Assembly: GCF_019090165.1 (NCBI RefSeq)
Contig: NZ_JAHRIB010000179.1
Coordinates: 19,597-83,596, forward strand
Direction of reading: 5' to 3'
DNA from: Streptomyces sp. BV286
Lineage (GTDB): Bacteria; Actinomycetota; Actinomycetes; Streptomycetales; Streptomycetaceae
Length of the DNA: 64,000 nucleotides
Position 1 is the first letter of the stretch, and each line of letters begins with the position of its first letter. The notes below the pieces were generated by a model, which was not told the origin of the DNA, did no database searches, and saw nothing but the letters and a program-made list of their open reading frames with translations. This document shows positions 43,973-52,778 of this stretch, one piece after another. The translations under genes and the position numbers were made by a program.

Positions 43973-44530
43973 CTATTCCTCGGCGTTTTCGGACGGTCCG
44001 GAGGGGCGCTCGGCGGGGGGCCCGGAAAGGGGACCGGAAGGGTGTCCGGAAGCCCGGGCGGGAGCCTCCGGGTGCCCGGGGTCTGCCGTCGTACGCCCGG
44101 CCGCCGGCCGCTCCCGCCACAGCGCGAGCCCGACGTCGACGAGTTCCACCCGGTCCAGGTCCGGCACCTCGTCGAGGGGGTGCCAGGCCGCCATGTCGGT
44201 GGAGCCGCCGGTCTCGTACCGGAGTTCGCCGCCGGTGACACGGGCCTCGTAGACGATCCGCAGCCCCTGGAAGTCGGCGACCGTGCCGAGGCGGCGCGGA
44301 TAGGTGCGCCGGATCGAGTCGACGCCGAGCAGCGCGACGGGCTCGACGGTGTATCCGGTCTCCTCCTCGGCCTCCCGGACCACGGTGTCGTACGGGTCCT
44401 CGCCGTGGTCCATGCCGCCGCCGGGCAGCGTCCAGCGCCGGGCGCCGTCCCTCGCCACCCAGCGCGCCAGGAGCATCCGTCCGTCCCGCACACACACGGC
44501 GTAGGCCGCCACCCTCAACTCCTTGTGCAT
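43973..44530 (-). CDS. NUDIX hydrolase
   Basis: A 185-residue protein with a NUDIX domain in the first 145 residues. The Nudix box starts at GGGMDHGEDP and continues DTVVREAEEETGY, matching Gx5Ex7REUxEExGU. It hydrolyses nucleoside diphosphates linked to another moiety; the substrate is unknown. The last 35 residues are Pro/Gly/Ser-rich and probably disordered. ATG at 44530. Alone and divergent from the subtilase gene. Confidence 0.93.
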   Translation of the reverse strand: MHKELRVAAYAVCVRDGRMLLARWVARDGARRWTLPGGGMDHGEDPYDTVVREAEEETGYTVEPVALLGVDSIRRTYPRRLGTVADFQGLRIVYEARVTGGELRYETGGSTDMAAWHPLDEVPDLDRVELVDVGLALWRERPAAGRTTADPGHPEAPARASGHPSGPLSGPPAERPSGPSENAEE

Positions 44531-44751
44531 GCGCAGACGTTACGGCAGAGATACCCGCACGTCCCGGTTTGGCCGGAGATCGGACGCATGACGTATGGCG
44601 GAATTACGCCATGGACACTTCACGTTACGGTCACCCCTCCCCAAACATCCGCCTCCTGGGTAAAGCTGAGCGGTCATCCGGGTCCACATACCGGACTGAC
44701 GCGATCGATCCGATCTTGAACGGACTTTTTCCTTTACCTACAAGGATGCTG

Positions 44752-47700
44752 ATGACCCCCAACCCTCAGCGAGCTCCGATCACCGGCGCGAGACGCGCGG
44801 CGCGCATAGCCGTGGCCGCCGGTCTCGTGGCCGCCCTCTCCGCGGCAGGGCCGATACCCATGGCCTTCTCCGCGGACGATCCGGGCACACCCGCCGACAC
44901 GGCGGTCAAGTCCGCCGGTGCCAAGCTCGGTTCGGCCGACGCCGACCTCCTCGCGGAGGCCAAGGCCGACGGCGACAAGAACGTCACGATGATGATCGCC
45001 ACCGCGCCCGGGCAGACCGAACAGGTCGCAGGGCAGCTGGACGCGGTGAAGGGCGGCTCCGTGGGCCGCACCCACGACAAGCTCGGCTACGTCCGCGCCA
45101 CCGTCCCGACCGCCAGGGCGGAGGCGGCCATCAAGGCGGCCTCCAAGCTCTCCTCCGTGCACGGCATCGACCTGCGCCAGGAGATCATGCTGGACGACCC
45201 GACGCCGTCCGCCGACCGGGCCAAGGGCGCGAAGAAGGCCCCGACGGCCGCCGCGTACCCGGCGCCCGGCAGGAACACCCCCGCCGAGAACCCGTACAAC
45301 CCGTCCTTCGAGACGGGTGCCGTCGACTTCGTGAAGAAGAACCCGAAGGCGGACGGCCGGGGCATCACCATCGGCATCCTCGACTCCGGTGTCGACGTGG
45401 CGCATCCCGCGCTGCAGAAGACGACGACCGGCGAGCGCAAGATCGTCGACTGGGTGACGGCGACCGACCCGCTGGCCGACGCCGACGCGACCTGGCGCGC
45501 CATGGTCAACGCCCGCTCGGGCCCGGCCTTCACCTTCGACGGCGAGAGCTGGAAGGCCCCGGCCGGCGACTACACGGTCAGCCGCTTCCGCGAGTCGGCG
45601 TCCACCGGCGGCGACGCGAACGGCGACCTGAACCGCGACGGCGACACGACCGACAGCTGGGGCGTGCTCTACGACGCCGCGGCCGGCACGGTCCGCGTCG
45701 ACCTGAACGACAACAACGACTTCACGGACGACACGTCGATGAAGCCGTACAAGGACGGCTACCAGATCGGCTACTTCGGTACCGACAACCCGGCGACGGA
45801 CATCGTCGAGCGGGTGCCGTTCGTCGTGGAGATCCGCAAGGACGTCCCGATGGACCCGCTGGGCGGCACCTGGGTCGGCAAGAAGGCCGACTTCGTCAAC
45901 ATCGGCATCATCGAGTCCGAGCACGGCACGCACGTCGCGGGCATCACCGCCGCCAACAAGCTGTTCGGCGGGAAGATGAACGGGGCGGCGCCCGGCGCGA
46001 AGCTCGTCTCCTCCCGCGCCTGCACCTGGAGCGGCGGCTGCACGAACGTCGCGCTCACCGAGGGCATGATCGACCTCGTCGCGAACCGCGGCGTCGACAT
46101 CGTGAACATGTCGATCGGCGGCCTGCCGGCGCTGAACGACGGCAACAACGCGCGCGCCGAGCTCTACACGCGCCTCATCGACACCTACGGCGTGCAGCTG
46201 GTCATCTCGGCCGGCAACTCCGGCCCCGGCGCCAACACCATCGGCGACCCCGGCCTGGCCGACAAGGTCATCTCGGTCGGCGCGTCCATCTCCAAGGAGA
46301 CCTGGGCGTCCAACTACGGCTCGCAGGTGTCGAAGAAGTACGCGATGCTGCCCTTCTCCTCGCGCGGCCCGCGTGAGGACGGCGGCTTCACACCGACGCT
46401 GACCGCGCCCGGCGCCTCCATCAACACCACGCAGACCTGGTTCCCCGGCGGCCCGGTCGCCGAGGCGGGCTACTCCCTGCCGCCCGGCTACTCGATGCTC
46501 CAGGGCACCTCGATGGCCTCCCCGCAGGCCGCGGGCGCCTCCGCGCTGCTCCTGAGCGCGGCGAAGCAGAAGGGCGTCGACCTGACGCCCGCGAAGCTGC
46601 GCACCGCGCTGACCTCGACCGCCGACCACATCAGCGGCACGCAGGCGTACGAGGAGGGTGTGGGCCTCATCAACATCCCGGACGCCTGGAAGTCGATCCG
46701 TGACGGCGCCACCGCCCACGAGTACACGGTGAAGGCCCCGGTCGACACCGCGATCGACTTCGCGCTCAAGACCCCGGGCTTCGGCACCGGCATCTACGAC
46801 CGCGAGGGCGGCCTGAAGGCCGGTCAGAAGAAGACGTACGACGTCACCCTGACCCGTACGTCCGGCGCCGACCGTCCGATCCGGCACGAGCTGCACCTGG
46901 AGAACAACCGGGACAAGACGTTCCGGATCGTCGGCAGCGACGAGATCTCGCTCCCGCTGAACAAGCCGGTGACGGTGAAGATCGCGGCCAAGCCGGAGAA
47001 CTCCGGTCTGAGCAGCGCGATCCTGGAGCTCGACGACCCGCGGACCGAGGGCATCGACAAGCAGGTCCTCAACACGGTCGTGGTCGCCGCCCCGCTGAAG
47101 TACACCTACTCGGCGTCCGGCAAGGTCCAGCGCAACAGCCACAAGTCGTACTTCGTGACCGTCCCCGAGGGCGCCCAGACCCTCGAGGTCGCGATCGGCG
47201 GGCTGAAGGACAAGAGCCAGACCCGGTTCATCGCCATCCACCCGTACGGCGTTCCGGTCGACACCACCGGCACCCCGTTCTGCTACAACAACTACCTCGA
47301 CGGCAACGGCTGCAAGCCCGACGTGCGCGCCTACGCGAACCCGCAGCCGGGCGTCTGGGAGATCGAGGTCGAGTCGCGCCGTACGTCGCCGCTGCTCGAC
47401 AACCCGTACAAGCTGAACGTCGAGGTGCTGGGGGCCGAGTTCGACCCGGCGGTCGTGACCGTCCCCGAGGCCAAGGTCGGCACCCCGGCCCCGGCTTCCT
47501 GGAAGGTGACGAACAAGCTCGTCGCGGTCGACGGTGCGCTCAAGGGCGGCCCGCTCGGCTCCTCGAAGAGCACGCGGCCGACCATCGCCCAGGGCGCCAC
47601 GGACACCACCACGGTGGACGTGCCCGCGGGCGCCGGTTCGCTCGACGTGACCATCGGCAACGTCTCGGACGCCTCCGCCGACCTGGACCTGACGGTCTAC

Positions 47701-48057
47701 GACGCGCAGGGCAACGAGGTCGGCCAGTCCGCGGACGGGGACTCCGAGGAGTCCGTCTCCATCCCGTCGCCCTCGGCCGGCACGTACACCGTGAAGGTCG
47801 TCGGCTACTCGGTTCCGGCGGGCACCACGGCGTACGACTACCTCGACGTGTACTTCGCGCCGTCGCTCGGCGAGGTCCAGGTCGACGCGACCCCCGTGAA
47901 GCTCGCGACGGGCGCCTCGACGTCGGTCGCGGCGAAGGTCGTCGCGAGTTCGGCGCCGCCGGAGGGCCGGACGTTCTTCGGGCGCGTGCAGCTCGTGAAC
48001 GCCCGGGGCACCGTGGCGGGCACCGGCAGTGTGCTGATCGAGAAGGTCACGCCGTAG
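44752..48057 (+). CDS. Large secreted subtilisin-like serine protease (S8)
   Basis: About 1101 residues. A signal peptide (about 1-40, RRAARIAVAAGLVAALSAAG) is followed by an inhibitor-like propeptide. The S8 catalytic domain has Asp in IGILDSGVDVAHPA, His in EHGTHVAGI and Ser in LQGTSMASPQAAG, with a long calcium-binding-type insert (DANGDLNRDGDTTDSW) between Asp and His. The C-terminal third contains beta-sandwich pre-peptidase (PPC-like) domains. ATG at 44752 has AAGGA 5 nt upstream; another ATG is two codons earlier. Similar in plan to tripeptidyl-peptidase II-like streptomycete proteases. Confidence 0.92.
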   Translation: MTPNPQRAPITGARRAARIAVAAGLVAALSAAGPIPMAFSADDPGTPADTAVKSAGAKLGSADADLLAEAKADGDKNVTMMIATAPGQTEQVAGQLDAVKGGSVGRTHDKLGYVRATVPTARAEAAIKAASKLSSVHGIDLRQEIMLDDPTPSADRAKGAKKAPTAAAYPAPGRNTPAENPYNPSFETGAVDFVKKNPKADGRGITIGILDSGVDVAHPALQKTTTGERKIVDWVTATDPLADADATWRAMVNARSGPAFTFDGESWKAPAGDYTVSRFRESASTGGDANGDLNRDGDTTDSWGVLYDAAAGTVRVDLNDNNDFTDDTSMKPYKDGYQIGYFGTDNPATDIVERVPFVVEIRKDVPMDPLGGTWVGKKADFVNIGIIESEHGTHVAGITAANKLFGGKMNGAAPGAKLVSSRACTWSGGCTNVALTEGMIDLVANRGVDIVNMSIGGLPALNDGNNARAELYTRLIDTYGVQLVISAGNSGPGANTIGDPGLADKVISVGASISKETWASNYGSQVSKKYAMLPFSSRGPREDGGFTPTLTAPGASINTTQTWFPGGPVAEAGYSLPPGYSMLQGTSMASPQAAGASALLLSAAKQKGVDLTPAKLRTALTSTADHISGTQAYEEGVGLINIPDAWKSIRDGATAHEYTVKAPVDTAIDFALKTPGFGTGIYDREGGLKAGQKKTYDVTLTRTSGADRPIRHELHLENNRDKTFRIVGSDEISLPLNKPVTVKIAAKPENSGLSSAILELDDPRTEGIDKQVLNTVVVAAPLKYTYSASGKVQRNSHKSYFVTVPEGAQTLEVAIGGLKDKSQTRFIAIHPYGVPVDTTGTPFCYNNYLDGNGCKPDVRAYANPQPGVWEIEVESRRTSPLLDNPYKLNVEVLGAEFDPAVVTVPEAKVGTPAPASWKVTNKLVAVDGALKGGPLGSSKSTRPTIAQGATDTTTVDVPAGAGSLDVTIGNVSDASADLDLTVYDAQGNEVGQSADGDSEESVSIPSPSAGTYTVKVVGYSVPAGTTAYDYLDVYFAPSLGEVQVDATPVKLATGASTSVAAKVVASSAPPEGRTFFGRVQLVNARGTVAGTGSVLIEKVTP

Positions 48058-48082
48058 TCGGCGTGGCTCTCTGAACGGCCCT

Positions 48083-48115
48083 GGGCGGGCGTCCGGTTCC
48101 ACCGGGCGCCCGCCC
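48083..48115. terminator. Terminator between subtilase and ECF-partner genes
   Basis: GGGCGGGCGTCCGG pairs with CCGGGCGCCCGCCC (14 bp, one mismatch or wobble, 5-nt loop) between convergent genes. Confidence 0.8.
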
Positions 48116-48127
48116 TCGCCGTGTCCG

Positions 48128-48952
48128 TCAGCCCGCGCCGCCCTGCGGGCCCGCGCACGTCAGGCCACGTGCGCCCGGCAGTGCCTCCAGAAGGCCCTTG
48201 CGGACGTCGCCGACGCCCCAGCCGGTCTCCCAGTCCTGCCGGTCCTCGGGGTGCACCGGCACCCGCACCAGGGTGTACGTGCCGGGCTTCAGGTCCTCGC
48301 GGGCGCTCTCCGGCAGCGTGACCCGGATCGTCGGGTGGTCCGCCACCGACCGCTCGGGGCGGTAGTAGCGCTTCACCTTCAGGACGACGTGCACGTTCTC
48401 CTCGCCCGCGGCCGTGATGCTCTGCACGGTCCCCTCGACGAGGATCTTCGAGCACGCGATGTGCATCTCCGGGGTGTAGCCCAGATCGCCGCCCGCCTCG
48501 CTCTGCACGGCCGACGAGTCCTTCGCGCCCGCGTCGCTGCGGGCACCTCCCTGCACGCCGAGCCACACCAGGCCGCCGAGCATCGCCGTGCCCGCCGCCA
48601 GCACGAGCGGGACCACGGCCGCGCCCGCGTAGTGCCGCAACCGGCGCGACCGCCGGGGCCGGTCCTCCCTCTTCGGAGGCCGGAGCGGCGCGGATGCCCG
48701 GGGCGGTACACGCCCCGGACCCGGCGCCTTCCCCACGGTCGCCCGCGATGCCGTCCCGGCCGGACCCGTCCCGGCCGGTGCCGTCGCGGCCAGGGTGTCC
48801 CCCATGATCCGCAGCTGTTCCCTCAGCAGGGCCACGTCCGCGACCGCCGACCGGTGCTCCGCCAGGAACTCCGCGTCGTCCCGGGCCCCCTCGGGAAGGG
48901 GTTCGTCCGTGATCGCGGCCAGCAGCGCGTCCATTCCTTCGTACTCGGCCAC
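48128..48952 (-). CDS. Membrane protein co-encoded with ECF sigma factor (putative anti-sigma factor)
   Basis: A 274-residue protein. The N-terminal cytoplasmic part of about 105 residues starts MAEYEGMDALLAAITDEPLP and ends in a basic Arg-rich stretch (PRRSRRLRHY). One membrane segment (about 108-132) precedes an extracytoplasmic domain with two Cys residues (IACSKI, GLTCAG). There is no HxxxCxxC zinc motif of ZAS anti-sigma factors. It follows the ECF sigma gene after one base, so an anti-sigma role is inferred from position and topology only. Confidence 0.85.
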   Translation of the reverse strand: MAEYEGMDALLAAITDEPLPEGARDDAEFLAEHRSAVADVALLREQLRIMGDTLAATAPAGTGPAGTASRATVGKAPGPGRVPPRASAPLRPPKREDRPRRSRRLRHYAGAAVVPLVLAAGTAMLGGLVWLGVQGGARSDAGAKDSSAVQSEAGGDLGYTPEMHIACSKILVEGTVQSITAAGEENVHVVLKVKRYYRPERSVADHPTIRVTLPESAREDLKPGTYTLVRVPVHPEDRQDWETGWGVGDVRKGLLEALPGARGLTCAGPQGGAG

Positions 48953-48953
48953 G

Positions 48954-49526
48954 TCACACCACCTCGTCCTCGTGCAGGCGGGCGCGCAGCGCGCGGACCG
49001 CCGTGTGCAGCCTGCTCTTGACCGTGCCCTCCGGGATGCCGAGCTCCTCGGCGATCCCGCGGACGGGCAGGTCGGCGTAGAAGCGCAGCACGAGGATCTG
49101 CCGCTGGGCGTCGGGCAGCTCGTCCAGCCCCCGGGCCACGGCGAGCGACAGCACCTTCGTGTCCTCGCCCGCGTCGGCCACGGCGTGCTCCGCGGGCCTC
49201 AGCGAGGCCAGGCGTTCGCCGATCCGCTCCTGCCTGCGCCTGGCCCGGTGCCAGTCCATGGCCAGGTTCGAGGCGACGACCGCCGCCCACGCCGACACGT
49301 CACGGGGCGCCTCGGCCCCGCTCGCCGCCCGTTCCAGGAGCCGCAGACGTACCTGCTGTACCCCGTCCGGCAGGTCCGTCTGCGGCACCCCGCCGAGCGC
49401 GAGCACCGCACGCACCCGGCGCTCCTGCGCCGCGTCCAGGGGGTCGTCGGGAGTTCCCCCGTCGTACTCCCCGACCCCCTGGACGCGGCGGGCTTTTCTG
49501 CGCAGCACAGCCACCCCTCCCCTCAC
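48954..49526 (-). CDS. ECF-family RNA polymerase sigma factor
   Basis: A 190-residue sigma-70 family protein with regions 2 and 4 only. Region 2 includes LRLLERAASG...DVSAWAAVVASNLAMDWHRARRR. Region 4 includes LPDAQRQILVLRFYADLPVRGIAEELGIPEGTVKSRLHTAVRAL, the last part being the -35-binding helix-turn-helix. GTG at 49526 has AGAGGAAACGCG upstream; two other in-frame GTGs lie 4 and 6 codons downstream. It is coupled to the membrane protein gene (stop, one base, start). Confidence 0.92.
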   Translation of the reverse strand: MRGGVAVLRRKARRVQGVGEYDGGTPDDPLDAAQERRVRAVLALGGVPQTDLPDGVQQVRLRLLERAASGAEAPRDVSAWAAVVASNLAMDWHRARRRQERIGERLASLRPAEHAVADAGEDTKVLSLAVARGLDELPDAQRQILVLRFYADLPVRGIAEELGIPEGTVKSRLHTAVRALRARLHEDEVV

Positions 49527-49558
49527 CGCGTTTCCTCTAGGACGCCGGTGGCGCGAAA

Positions 49559-49585
49559 AACGTTCGACCGGCTTTCACGGATTCC
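49559..49585 (-). promoter_or_regulatory. Candidate ECF-type promoter upstream of the ECF sigma gene
   Basis: GGAAT (49585-49581), 18 bp, then CGTT (49562-49559) on the minus strand, about 33 bp before the GTG start. This resembles ECF promoters (GGAAY...CGTT) and could be autoregulatory. Confidence 0.4.
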
Positions 49586-49985
49586 GGCCCTTCGCGTCTC
49601 CCGCCCCTGCGCGTCACGCGGTCTCCACTCCCGCGGCGGGCCGGAGGGGCAGGCCGGGGCGATGGAGGCGTACGTCACACCGGAGGGGAAACCGAGACGA
49701 TCCTCACCCGCGGGACGGGGCGGCCTTCCCGCTCTCCGGGCGGTCCCGGGGCTGGACGAATGCCCGTGACCGGTGCGCCGACCCGGCACAGCTTCCGGTC
49801 CGCGACGGCTGCCGAGGGGATATCTGCAGATCAGGAGGGAGGGGGCCCGACCGGCGGAGGGCCGTGGGCGGACCGCTCCGGGCCCCGGGAGCGTCCACTT
49901 CGCGGGCAAAGGATTGGACACGTGGGCCGGGGTGAGACGCATGATGGAAACGCTGGCCAGTAACGAACAGGCAAAAGGAGTCGCT
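49586..49985. other. Intergenic region upstream of asd
   Basis: About 400 bp with no supportable gene, although a frame in phase with asd is open from about 49773. It should contain the asd promoter; TTGGAC at 49914-49919 could be a -35 but no convincing -10 follows. Confidence 0.45.
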
Positions 49986-51011
49986 GTGAAGGTAGGAATC
50001 GTCGGAGCCACCGGTCAGGTCGGCACGGTCATGCTGAGGATCCTCGCCGAGCGCGACTTCCCGGTGGAGACGCTGCGTCTGTTCGCCTCGGCCCGTTCGG
50101 CCGGTTCGACGATCGCCTACAAGGACAAGACGGTGACCGTGGAGGACGCCTCCACCGCCGACTACTCCGGCCTCGACATCGTGCTGTTCTCCGCGGGTGG
50201 CGCCACGTCCAGGGCCCTCGCCGAGAAGGTCGCCTCCCAGGGCCCGGTCGTGATCGACAACTCCTCGGCCTGGCGCAAGGACCCCGAGGTCCCGCTGATC
50301 GTCTCCGAGGTCAACCCGCACGCCGTCGCGGACCGGCCCAAGGGGATCATCGCCAACCCGAACTGCACGACGATGGCCGCGATGCCCGTGCTGAAGCCCC
50401 TCCACGAGGAGGCGGGCCTGGAGGCCCTCGTCGTCGCCACCTACCAGGCGGTCTCCGGCTCCGGTCTCTCCGGTGTCGCCGAGCTGCACGGCCAGGCGCA
50501 GAAGGTCGTCGCCGACGCGGACCGGCTGACCCACGACGGTTCGGCGGTCGACTTCCCGGAGCCGCAGGTCTACGAGCGGCCCATCGCGTTCAACGTCCTC
50601 CCGCTGGCCGGTTCGATCGTCGACGACGGCCTGAACGAGACGGACGAGGAGCAGAAGCTCCGCAACGAGTCCCGCAAGATCCTGGAGATCCCGGGCCTCA
50701 AGGTCTCCGGCACCTGCGTCCGCGTCCCGGTCTTCTCGGGCCACTCGCTCCAGGTCAACGCCCGTTTCGCGCGTCCGCTGACCGTGGAGCGCGCCACCGA
50801 GCTGCTGTCCGGGGCCCCGGGCGTGGTCCTCTCGGACATCCCGACCCCCCTCCAGGCCGCCGGCCAGGACCCGTCCTTCGTCGGCCGCATCCGCGCCGAC
50901 GAGACCGTGGAGCACGGCCTCGCCCTGTTCGTCTCCAGCGACAACCTCCGCAAGGGCGCGGCCCTGAACGCGGTCCAGATCGCGGAGCTGGTGGCGGCGG
51001 AACTCAGCTGA
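49986..51011 (+). CDS. asd: Aspartate-semialdehyde dehydrogenase
   Basis: NADPH-dependent conversion of aspartyl phosphate to aspartate semialdehyde, the branch point to lysine/diaminopimelate, threonine and methionine. The protein has 341 residues. The nucleotide-binding loop is VGIVGATGQVGTVML and the catalytic Cys127 is in NPNCTTM; the His of SGHSLQV completes the site. GTG at 49986 has AAAGGAG 9 nt upstream; the in-frame ATG pair at 49941-49946 lacks a site. No lysC is adjacent. Confidence 0.96.
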   Translation: MKVGIVGATGQVGTVMLRILAERDFPVETLRLFASARSAGSTIAYKDKTVTVEDASTADYSGLDIVLFSAGGATSRALAEKVASQGPVVIDNSSAWRKDPEVPLIVSEVNPHAVADRPKGIIANPNCTTMAAMPVLKPLHEEAGLEALVVATYQAVSGSGLSGVAELHGQAQKVVADADRLTHDGSAVDFPEPQVYERPIAFNVLPLAGSIVDDGLNETDEEQKLRNESRKILEIPGLKVSGTCVRVPVFSGHSLQVNARFARPLTVERATELLSGAPGVVLSDIPTPLQAAGQDPSFVGRIRADETVEHGLALFVSSDNLRKGAALNAVQIAELVAAELS

Positions 51012-51040
51012 CCGCTGCCGCGACCGGACGGGACAGACAG

Positions 51041-51089
51041 GAACGAGCCGAGGCCGACCAGGCGCAGCCTGGTCGGCCTCGGCTCGTTC
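51041..51089 (+). terminator. Terminator downstream of asd
   Basis: A perfect 23-bp inverted repeat (51041-51063 with 51067-51089) closing on GCA. One of the longest perfect hairpins in the window. Confidence 0.9.
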
Positions 51090-51202
51090 GCCCGGCGGCC
51101 GTGCGTCCCCGCGGTGCCGCCGTGGACCGGTGCCGCCCGTCGAGAGCTGGTCCAGAGCTGAGCGGGCGGCTCCCCGCGCCCCTTACGGGTCCGGCGGGAC
51201 GG

Positions 51203-52054
51203 TCAGGCCGTGCCCTGGGCCTTCGAGGCGTCTGCGAGCTTCTTGGTGACGTCCACCGTGTCGGCGGCGGCCGGCGCCTCGACGTCGGCCTCGGTGCCGA
51301 AGTCACTGAACTTGAGCGTGGTGGTGCTGGTGACCTTCTGGCTCTTCTGACCGTCCTCGGCCTTGGGCCTCAGCGTGAGCCGGATGGTCTCCTGTCGCAG
51401 CCTGCCCTGCTCGTCGAGCCACATGTCGAGCGGCAGCGTCGAGGTGCCCAGTTGCTCCCGCAGCTGCTCCGCCCTGGCCGCGTCGCCCTCGGCCAGCGCC
51501 TCCACGTCGACCTTGACGCGGTAGTGCGTGGTGCGCGCCCCGTCGATCGTCTCCGTCCCGACCTTGGTGACGTCGCGGTCGTTGACGCCCTTGGTGTACG
51601 CGAAGGACTCGGCCGGGTCGCTGACCTGACCGTTCGAACCGCTCAGCCGGGCGGGGTCGATCTTCATCCAGGTCTTGTTCCGGGGCAGTTCGAGCTGCTT
51701 GCGCTGTGCGGCGGGCGGCTTCTGGTAGACGATGCCGTCCAGGACGCGCTGCTCGATCTCCTGACCCTGTGCGGTCAGCGTCATCCGGCTGTCGCCGTCC
51801 TCGAGGTCCATCACACCCGCGCCGCGTACCGTCACGGACTCGCCGGTCGTGGCCGCCTTGGTGGTGAGGGTCATCTTCGCCGTGTCCGCCGCCGCCGTCT
51901 TGCGGTGGGCGGCCCGTACGACCTGCGACTCGGACGCCTTGTCCGCTCCGTCCTTCGGCTGGGCCTTCTTCGTGTCGTCGCCGTCGGAGCAGGCCGCCAG
52001 GCCCGCGCTGAGCACCAGCGCCGTGGCGACTCCTAACACACGCTTTCCCGCCAT
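51203..52054 (-). CDS. Lipoprotein, LppX/LprG-like or DUF-type, exported
   Basis: A 283-residue lipoprotein: signal VLGVATALVLSAGLAACSDG with lipobox LAAC, then a charged linker (DGDDTKKAQPKDGADK) and a beta-rich domain of about 230 residues (KMTLTTKAATTG, DSRMTLTAQGQEIEQRV, TTHYRVKVDVEAL). The pattern of T/S-rich antiparallel strands fits the LolA-like/LppX_LprAFG superfamily, which carries lipids, but this is by fold resemblance only. ATG at 52054 follows TTGAGGGGAAAC. Confidence 0.85.
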   Translation of the reverse strand: MAGKRVLGVATALVLSAGLAACSDGDDTKKAQPKDGADKASESQVVRAAHRKTAAADTAKMTLTTKAATTGESVTVRGAGVMDLEDGDSRMTLTAQGQEIEQRVLDGIVYQKPPAAQRKQLELPRNKTWMKIDPARLSGSNGQVSDPAESFAYTKGVNDRDVTKVGTETIDGARTTHYRVKVDVEALAEGDAARAEQLREQLGTSTLPLDMWLDEQGRLRQETIRLTLRPKAEDGQKSQKVTSTTTLKFSDFGTEADVEAPAAADTVDVTKKLADASKAQGTA

Positions 52055-52167
52055 TGGGATGTTTCCCCTCAACTCGTGTCATAGCTGGGCTAGTTGACTC
52101 GAACCGGGTTCCCCATCCTTCCCGTACCACTCCTCCCGGCCTTCGCTCCGGCCCGTGCCCCGGAACG

Positions 52168-52665
52168 TCAGGCGCGGCGCACTTCGTAGAGGAAGCAGCC
52201 GTACTCGACGGCCCTGACGTGCACCAGGGACACCTCGGGGTCGGCGAAGGCCTCCGTGAGCGCCGTGTCCAGTGCCTCGTCGGCCCGCTCCGGGATCTCC
52301 AGGAGGTGCCCGCCGAGGATGCGGCCGTCGGCCGAGTAGCGGCGCAGGACGCGCCGGACACCGGGCCGGGCGAAGGGGTACCGTCCGTCGCCCGCGGGCC
52401 CGGCGCACTCCTCGGTGTGCACGAAGACCGGCCCCTGCTCGTCGTACGCGGCGGGATCGGCCCCCGTGGCGGCGGCCCAGCGCCGCAGCGGGGCGTACGA
52501 GACGAGGGTGACGCGCTCGCCGGGCCGGCTGGGCCGCAGACAGCAGCGCAGCGGGCTCCCGCCCTCCTCGTCCGCGAACGGAGCACGGGGCCGCCCCGCG
52601 TCGTCGGTCTCACGGAGTTCCTTCAGTGCGCCCGGTTCGACGGGTCGCGCGGTGTACGTCGTCAT
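52168..52665 (-). CDS. DUF1203 family protein
   Basis: A 165-residue cytoplasmic protein with the DUF1203 pattern: PLRCCLRPSRPGERVTLVSY near residue 40, then GPVFVHTEECAG, and a C-terminal VSLVHVRAVEYGCFLYEVRR. Several conserved Cys and His residues suggest metal binding. Function unknown. ATG at 52665; the frame is open further upstream without similarity. Divergent from pepN copy 2 (113 bp). Confidence 0.85.
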   Translation of the reverse strand: MTTYTARPVEPGALKELRETDDAGRPRAPFADEEGGSPLRCCLRPSRPGERVTLVSYAPLRRWAAATGADPAAYDEQGPVFVHTEECAGPAGDGRYPFARPGVRRVLRRYSADGRILGGHLLEIPERADEALDTALTEAFADPEVSLVHVRAVEYGCFLYEVRRA

Positions 52666-52778
52666 GCGATCCACCATCCCGCTCCCGCACGCCTCCCACC
52701 GGCGGGAAACGGACATCGCGTTGCCCACGGCTCCCGTGGAAGGATGGCGCGACTGACACATATCGAGGAGATGACCGC

